Shown in pieces: positions 6,493 to 10,424 of a DNA stretch of 10,424 nucleotides. The DNA comes from UBA6183 sp034676125 (GTDB taxonomy: Bacteria; Bacteroidota; Bacteroidia; UKL13-3). Made by a program: the position numbers and the translations under genes. Below the pieces are notes generated by a model. That model was not told where the DNA came from and made no database searches. It saw only the letters and a program-made list of their open reading frames with translations. The stretch spans positions 1 to 10,424 of the forward strand of contig JAUCCO010000125.1 in the NCBI GenBank assembly GCA_034676125.1. Direction: 5' to 3'. Within the stretch, counting starts at the first letter, position 1, and each line of letters begins with the position of its first letter.

Positions 6493-8361
6493 TTAAGCTA
6501 CTTCTTTTTCCTCTAAAATGTCTTTTTCAACACGTAAATTATCTATAATAAAATTTTGTCGCTCCATGGTATTTTTACCCATGTAATACTCTAACAAACT
6601 TTTAATGGTAACTTCTTGTCTTAAAATAACGGGTTGCAATTTTATATCATCACCAATAAATAACCCAAACTCTTGAGGCGAAATTTCTCCCAAACCTTTA
6701 AATCGAGTAATCTCTGGTTTGCCTCCAAGTTTAACAATAGCTTTTTGTTTTTCGTCTTCGCTATAGCAATAATGTGTGTGTTGTTTATTACGCACCCTAA
6801 ATAGTGGTGTTTCTAAAATATACAAGTGGCCATTTTTAACCAAATCTGGAAAAAACTGCAAGAAAAAAGTAAGCATTAATAAACGAATGTGCATACCATC
6901 CACATCTGCATCGGTAGCAATTACAATGCGGTTATACCTTAATCCGTCTAAGCCTTCTTCAATATTTAAAGCATGTTGCAATAAGTTAAACTCTTCGTTT
7001 TCGTAAACTACTTTTTTAGTTAAACCATAACAATTTAAAGGCTTACCACGCAAACTAAATACAGCTTGAGTTTCTACATCGCGGCTTTTGGTAATGCTTC
7101 CACTGGCACTATCACCCTCGGTAATAAATAAGGTGGTATCGTATCGTCTTTCTTGTTTTTCGTCTTCGTAATGAAACCTACAATCGCGCAATTTTTTATT
7201 ATGAACTGATGCTTTTTTTGCACGCTCGTTGGCTAATTTTTTAATACCAGCCATATCCTTACGCTCGCGCTCACTTTGCATAATACGTTTTAGTAACGCA
7301 TCGGCAGTTGTAGGATTTTTATGTAAATAATCATCAAGCGATTTCTTTAAAAAATCTCCAATAAAATTCTTAATAGTTGGGCCTTCATGTGCAACATTTG
7401 CCGAACCTAATTTTGTTTTGGTTTGACTTTCGAAAACTGGCTCTTGCACACGAACACTAATAGCAGCAACAATGCTTGCACGAATATCTGCTAAGTCGAA
7501 TTCTTTTTTATAAAACTCGCGAACTACCTTGGCAAACGCCTCACGAAAGGCCAATAAATGCGTTCCACCTTGTGTAGTATGTTGTCCGTTTACAAAACTA
7601 TAATACTCTTCGCCATATTGATTTTCGTGGGTTATAGCTACTTCAATATCTTCACCTTTTAAATGTATAATTGGGTAACGAATTAAATCTTCGTTTGCTT
7701 TACGTTTTAGTAAATCTAATAAACCATCTTTACTGTAAAACTTTTTATCGTTGTAAACAATGGTTAAGCCACTATTTAAAAACGCATAGTTCCAAAGCAT
7801 ATTTTCAATATACTCGGGTATGTAATGGTAGTTTTTAAAAATGGTATCATCGGGTGTAAAATATACTGCAGTACCATTTGGCTCAATCGAATCAGCTTGT
7901 TTGTGTTCTTTAATTAACTCGCCTTTGCTAAACTCCGCAACACGTGTTTGCCCCTCGCGAAAAGCTTGTACTTTAAATTGGTTTGATAAAGCATTAACAG
8001 CCTTGGTTCCTACCCCATTTAAACCTACCGATTTTTGAAACGCTTTACTATCATACTTTCCGCCTGTGTTTATTTTACTAACCACATCAACCAATTTGCC
8101 CAACGGAATACCACGACCATAATCGCGAACAAATACTTTTCCTTCGGCAACTTTTATATCAATAGTTTTACCATGACCCATGGTATGTTCATCAATACAA
8201 TTATCTAAAACCTCTTTTAATAATATGTAAATTCCATCATCGGGCGAAGAACCATCACCCAACTTACCAATATACATTCCGGGACGCAAACGAATATGTT
8301 CACGCCAATCTAACGAACGTATACTGCTCTCATCATAAATTACTTTTTCTTTTTCTGCCAT
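6493..8361 (-). CDS. parE: DNA topoisomerase IV subunit B (ParE), ATPase subunit
   Basis: A 622-residue ATP-driven B subunit, close in length to E. coli ParE (630). ATP binding dimerises it and drives strand passage through ParC. The GHKL ATPase domain covers about 20-230: catalytic Glu50 and Mg-binding Asn54 in KEVLDNCIDE, DYGRGIP at 80-86, and the ATP lid GLNGVGTK at 113-120. The transducer domain includes QTKTKLG (313-319), whose Lys contacts the ATP gamma-phosphate. The TOPRIM domain has Glu415 in TEGDSAS and the DxD metal residues in DADVDG (484-489). RFKGLGE (553-559) and the short C-terminal domain close the protein. No GyrB-type insertion is present. GyrB usually reads DNGRGIP and GLHGVG; the Tyr and Asn here look like lineage features, with the ATPase otherwise intact. 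It is the first gene of the parE-parC operon. No Shine-Dalgarno is visible before the ATG. Confidence 0.96.
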   Translation of the reverse strand: MAEKEKVIYDESSIRSLDWREHIRLRPGMYIGKLGDGSSPDDGIYILLKEVLDNCIDEHTMGHGKTIDIKVAEGKVFVRDYGRGIPLGKLVDVVSKINTGGKYDSKAFQKSVGLNGVGTKAVNALSNQFKVQAFREGQTRVAEFSKGELIKEHKQADSIEPNGTAVYFTPDDTIFKNYHYIPEYIENMLWNYAFLNSGLTIVYNDKKFYSKDGLLDLLKRKANEDLIRYPIIHLKGEDIEVAITHENQYGEEYYSFVNGQHTTQGGTHLLAFREAFAKVVREFYKKEFDLADIRASIVAAISVRVQEPVFESQTKTKLGSANVAHEGPTIKNFIGDFLKKSLDDYLHKNPTTADALLKRIMQSERERKDMAGIKKLANERAKKASVHNKKLRDCRFHYEDEKQERRYDTTLFITEGDSASGSITKSRDVETQAVFSLRGKPLNCYGLTKKVVYENEEFNLLQHALNIEEGLDGLRYNRIVIATDADVDGMHIRLLMLTFFLQFFPDLVKNGHLYILETPLFRVRNKQHTHYCYSEDEKQKAIVKLGGKPEITRFKGLGEISPQEFGLFIGDDIKLQPVILRQEVTIKSLLEYYMGKNTMERQNFIIDNLRVEKDILEEKEVA

Positions 8362-8687
8362 AACTACGCAACTATATCAAGGGGGTGAAAATACATTAAA
8401 CAGTTTGGTCAATAATCCACAGTTTACAAAAAGTTGTGAGCAAATTATATTTAACTGATATACAGATATTACAAATTTTGATTGTCTGTTTATAACCCAA
8501 ACTATTGGAGTTAAGCTAACACCAATGCTAAATATACAATTAATAAGCTATATAACAAGCGTATAGCCTAATGTAAATTTTACTTTACAATTTAGTTAGA
8601 TTAATTGGTACATTATTAACGTAAGTATGGATATTAAACAAAATAACACTTAGTAATAAAAACTTACAATATTAAAACTTATCAATT
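8362..8687. other. Divergent intergenic region between parE and the 30-codon ORF
   Basis: 326 bases with no ORF of note. It must hold the promoter of parE (minus) and probably that of the small ORF (plus). I find no perfect TAnnTTTG element in it. The nearest for the small ORF is TAAGTATG at 8622-8629, one mismatch, with poor spacing from a TTG at 8605-8607. Other contents are a DnaA-box-like TAATCCACA at 8413-8421, a run of five G at about 8381-8385, and two short AT-rich inverted repeats (GCTATA/TATAGC at 8547-8567 and TGTAAA/TTTACA at 8572-8589) upstream of the small ORF. Confidence 0.4.
8413..8421 (+). promoter_or_regulatory. DnaA-box-like 9-mer upstream of parE
   Basis: TAATCCACA differs from TTATCCACA at one position and lies about 52 bases before the parE start. 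One-mismatch sites are expected several times in 10 kb, so this alone is weak. It is recorded because dnaN carries a better match in its upstream region. Confidence 0.18.
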
Positions 8688-8780
8688 ATGGAAACTAAAG
8701 CATTGGCCATAAACAACTTGGCAATTAGAGCAGCAGCAATTATTGTATTATTAGGATTTGCGGTATTTAGCATGATATAA
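8688..8780 (+). CDS. 30-residue single-span membrane peptide, function unknown
   Basis: ATG at 8688 opens 30 codons and ends with TAA. The peptide starts with a short polar N-terminus (METKALAINN), has one Arg at position 14, and then a hydrophobic segment from about 15 to 30 (AAAIIVLLGFAVFSMI), so it should sit in the inner membrane as one helix reaching the C-terminus. No cysteine, lipobox or signal-peptidase site is present. The main support for a real gene is position: it stands alone in a non-coding stretch and is followed 31 bases later by a strong factor-independent terminator on the same strand. I do not recognise the family. Small membrane peptides of this size often regulate or stabilise a larger membrane protein, but nothing here names a partner; the downstream kinase appears to be transcribed separately. 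It could alternatively be a chance ORF inside a small RNA. Confidence 0.55.
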   Translation: METKALAINNLAIRAAAIIVLLGFAVFSMI

Positions 8781-8811
8781 ATGAATTGCTAACTTAAGGT
8801 TTAAAACTTAT

Positions 8812-8845
8812 AAACGTCTTCAATAAAAGTTGAGGGCGTTTTTTT
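8812..8845 (+). terminator. Strong rho-independent terminator after the small ORF
   Basis: AAACGTCTTCAA (8812-8823) pairs with TTGAGGGCGTTT (8830-8841) as a 12-bp stem with two G-T wobbles and a 6-base loop, followed by an unbroken T-run (8839-8845). It is 31 bases past the small ORF stop and 128 bases before the kinase start. It therefore ends a short transcript that must begin in the region upstream of 8688. Confidence 0.88.
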
Positions 8846-8923
8846 ATGCAAAAAAGCATAACATTGAGTTGGCAAGCATGAAAATGCAATCACCCAAAAA
8901 AAAGTACCACTCGCCAAAGTAAT

Positions 8924-8953
8924 TTTAGTTAATTTTATTTATTGATAAGTTTG
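8924..8953 (+). promoter_or_regulatory. Bacteroidota-type promoter of the sensor kinase
   Basis: TAAGTTTG at 8946-8953 is a perfect match to the Bacteroidota -7 element TAnnTTTG. A TTTAG at 8924-8928, about 17-18 bases upstream, is an imperfect -33 element (consensus TTTG). Transcription would start near 8960, giving a leader of roughly a dozen bases before the TTG start at 8973. The position just after the preceding terminator fits an independent transcription unit. Confidence 0.5.
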
Positions 8954-8972
8954 AATTTAGAATTAGAAAAAC

Positions 8973-10424
8973 TTGAAAAGCTATATACTTATATTAACAT
9001 TTATTGGACTGATGCAAGGCGTATTTGCCAGCAACCCGTTAAACAAACATGAACTAGACTCGATAAGAAACCTAACAATTAATAAGCAGAAATTTACGAT
9101 TGAACAAATAGAAATTTTATTAAAACAAGATTGGAATAGAGACTATGCATACAATGCTGATATATTAAAATATTTTGAAAAACTAATACTTAAAACTGGT
9201 GATAAATGTAAATTAGGTTTAGTTAAATATAAAATAGGCGTAATGGAGCATAGTTCAATAGAAGTTGCTGTCGCCATAACCGCATATAACGAGGCACTAA
9301 CCATTTTTAATGCATGTAATGACACCGTTGAAATTTTAAGAACATTAAGTAGTATTGGTAGATATTATAACGTACATAACAAACCCAATTTTACATATAG
9401 TTATTACAAAACTGCTTATCACTTGGCCAAAGACTACAATAAGAGCCACATTATTATAAATTCGGCATTAGATTTAGCAAAATACTACGGAGAAAATAAC
9501 CATGCAGACTCTTCTATAATTATTTGCAAAGCACTACTTAAAAGCAATAATTATACAAATGATAGTAACAATTTAGGGTTGATATATTTACATTTAGGTT
9601 GGGCATACCAAGGCTTAAAAGACACTACAGAAGCATTAAAACACTATGAGATGAGTTTGCGATATTTCAAAAACAAATCATTAAGGTTTGAAGCATTATG
9701 TGAGCGCGGAATTGCAATGTTAATTAAATACAAAAAACCAAAAGAAGCCTTACACAGATTACAAATTGCAAGAAAATACCAACCAAACAGTGCAATAAGA
9801 AAACAAATATATGCAGACTTATCCTTAGCGTTTAAAGCAAACAAAATATTCGATAGTGCCTATTATTATTTGGTATTGTTTAACCAAACCAACGACTCTA
9901 TTATTAACCAAAGCCATTTAAATACCATTGAAGAACTGCGGGTTAAATACGACCGCGAAATGAAAGTAGAGCAAATTGAAAAATTACAACAGCTAAACAA
10001 AAATCAAAAAAGAGTACGGCTATTATTGATTTTATTGCTTGGGTTATTTGTAATATTATTAGTAGTTACGGCATATTACTTCAAAAAAGTTGTTGCCAAA
10101 AATAAAATTATTGAAGATTCTCTTTCAAAAAAAGCCGAGAAACAGAAACAACTTGAAGTGGAGATAGACAACAAAGAGATTCTATTAAAGGAAGTACATC
10201 ATAGGGTAAAAAACAACTTGCAAATGATAAGCAGCATGTTTTCTATACAACAAAACCTAAGCGAAAATAGCAGCGTAAACGAAGTACTTGTAACTGGCCA
10301 AAAGAGAATTCAATCAATGGCATATATTCATAATATACTGTATGAGCTAAAAGACTTAAACATATTAAATTTAAATACCTTATTGGTTACAACAATTAAT
10401 AATTTTATTAAACTTTATTCTACC
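8973..10424 (+). CDS. TPR-containing HisKA_2 sensor histidine kinase, 3' end beyond the window
   Basis: 484 codons are visible and the frame is open at the right edge. The reading frame begins after a TAG at 8964. TTG at 8973 is the best start because it gives a complete signal peptide (MKSYILILTFIGLMQGVFA, then SNP); the first in-frame ATG (9012) would remove most of it. Residues 20 to about 317 are helical periplasmic TPR-like repeats, clearest at about 202-235 (YLHLGWAYQGL, EALKHYEMSL). A coiled coil (about 318-349) leads into one membrane helix (350-370), then a short cytosolic coiled coil. The HisKA_2 dimerisation and phosphotransfer motif EVHHRVKNNLQM (407-418) follows, with His410 the likely phosphoacceptor. 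The HATPase domain should lie past the edge. It probably senses an envelope signal and phosphorylates a response regulator; neither is visible here. Confidence 0.88.
   Translation, partial: MKSYILILTFIGLMQGVFASNPLNKHELDSIRNLTINKQKFTIEQIEILLKQDWNRDYAYNADILKYFEKLILKTGDKCKLGLVKYKIGVMEHSSIEVAVAITAYNEALTIFNACNDTVEILRTLSSIGRYYNVHNKPNFTYSYYKTAYHLAKDYNKSHIIINSALDLAKYYGENNHADSSIIICKALLKSNNYTNDSNNLGLIYLHLGWAYQGLKDTTEALKHYEMSLRYFKNKSLRFEALCERGIAMLIKYKKPKEALHRLQIARKYQPNSAIRKQIYADLSLAFKANKIFDSAYYYLVLFNQTNDSIINQSHLNTIEELRVKYDREMKVEQIEKLQQLNKNQKRVRLLLILLLGLFVILLVVTAYYFKKVVAKNKIIEDSLSKKAEKQKQLEVEIDNKEILLKEVHHRVKNNLQMISSMFSIQQNLSENSSVNEVLVTGQKRIQSMAYIHNILYELKDLNILNLNTLLVTTINNFIKLYST

Noticed and set aside
3709..8361. 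Reading the A and B subunits as DNA gyrase (gyrA/gyrB)
   Set aside because: The A subunit lacks a recognisable GyrA box and the B subunit is the short ParE type (622 residues). The two are paired in one operon, which fits topoisomerase IV.
8378..8390. AAGGGGGTGA on the plus strand resembling a strong Shine-Dalgarno site
   Set aside because: No suitable start codon with an open frame follows it, and Bacteroidota rarely use Shine-Dalgarno sites. It is recorded only as an odd G-run just before parE.
8362..8687. An origin of replication in the parE upstream region
   Set aside because: Only one imperfect DnaA-like site is clear. There is no cluster of boxes and no convincing unwinding element beyond the general AT-richness.
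8878..8922. 14-codon basic ORF (MKMQSPKKKYHSPK) between the terminator and the kinase
   Set aside because: Too short, no ribosome-binding signal, and it lies between a terminator and the kinase promoter, so it is probably not transcribed.
1..10424. Mobile elements, CRISPR arrays, tRNA or rRNA genes, defence systems
   Set aside because: No transposase or integrase motifs, no regularly spaced repeats, no tRNA cloverleaf and no recognisable defence proteins on either strand.

Overview
The window comes from a low-GC member of the Bacteroidota. Three things support this: the AT-rich composition, a PtpA-type S9 peptidase, and topoisomerase IV subunits with a Bacteroidota character. Clear Shine-Dalgarno sites are also missing, and one promoter carries the TAnnTTTG -7 element typical of this phylum. 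The order or genus cannot be settled from the sequence alone.

Layout, left to right. Bases 1-104 are a short non-coding or gene-end stretch with an unusually GC-rich, C-skewed core. Four genes then lie on the minus strand. In transcription order (right to left) they are parE (topoisomerase IV subunit B, 6493-8361), parC (topoisomerase IV subunit A, 3709-6435), dnaN (DNA polymerase III sliding clamp, 2386-3507) and a secreted prolyl tripeptidyl peptidase-like S9 enzyme (105-2291). parE and parC are 57 bases apart and look like one operon. A hairpin terminator follows parC and another follows dnaN, so dnaN and the peptidase are probably separate transcription units. On the plus strand, after a 326-base divergent intergenic region, come a 30-codon ORF for a single-span membrane peptide (8688-8780) with its own strong terminator, and then a TPR-containing HisKA_2 sensor histidine kinase that starts at a TTG (8973) and runs off the right edge.

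How the genes work together. parE and parC encode the two halves of the A2B2 enzyme that unlinks daughter chromosomes behind the replication fork. dnaN encodes the clamp that tethers polymerase and many other factors to DNA. The most interesting observation is that ParC ends in a flexible, charged tail whose last five residues are QAKLF. This fits the QxxLF clamp-binding consensus and suggests that topoisomerase IV may dock directly on the clamp encoded by the next gene. The peptidase (protein turnover in the envelope) and the sensor kinase (signal transduction across the inner membrane) have no evident link to replication.

I found no mobile element, tRNA, rRNA or CRISPR array. Most of the window is core genome. 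The less-explained parts are the 30-residue peptide, the intergenic hairpins and DnaA-like sites, and the GC-rich left edge.
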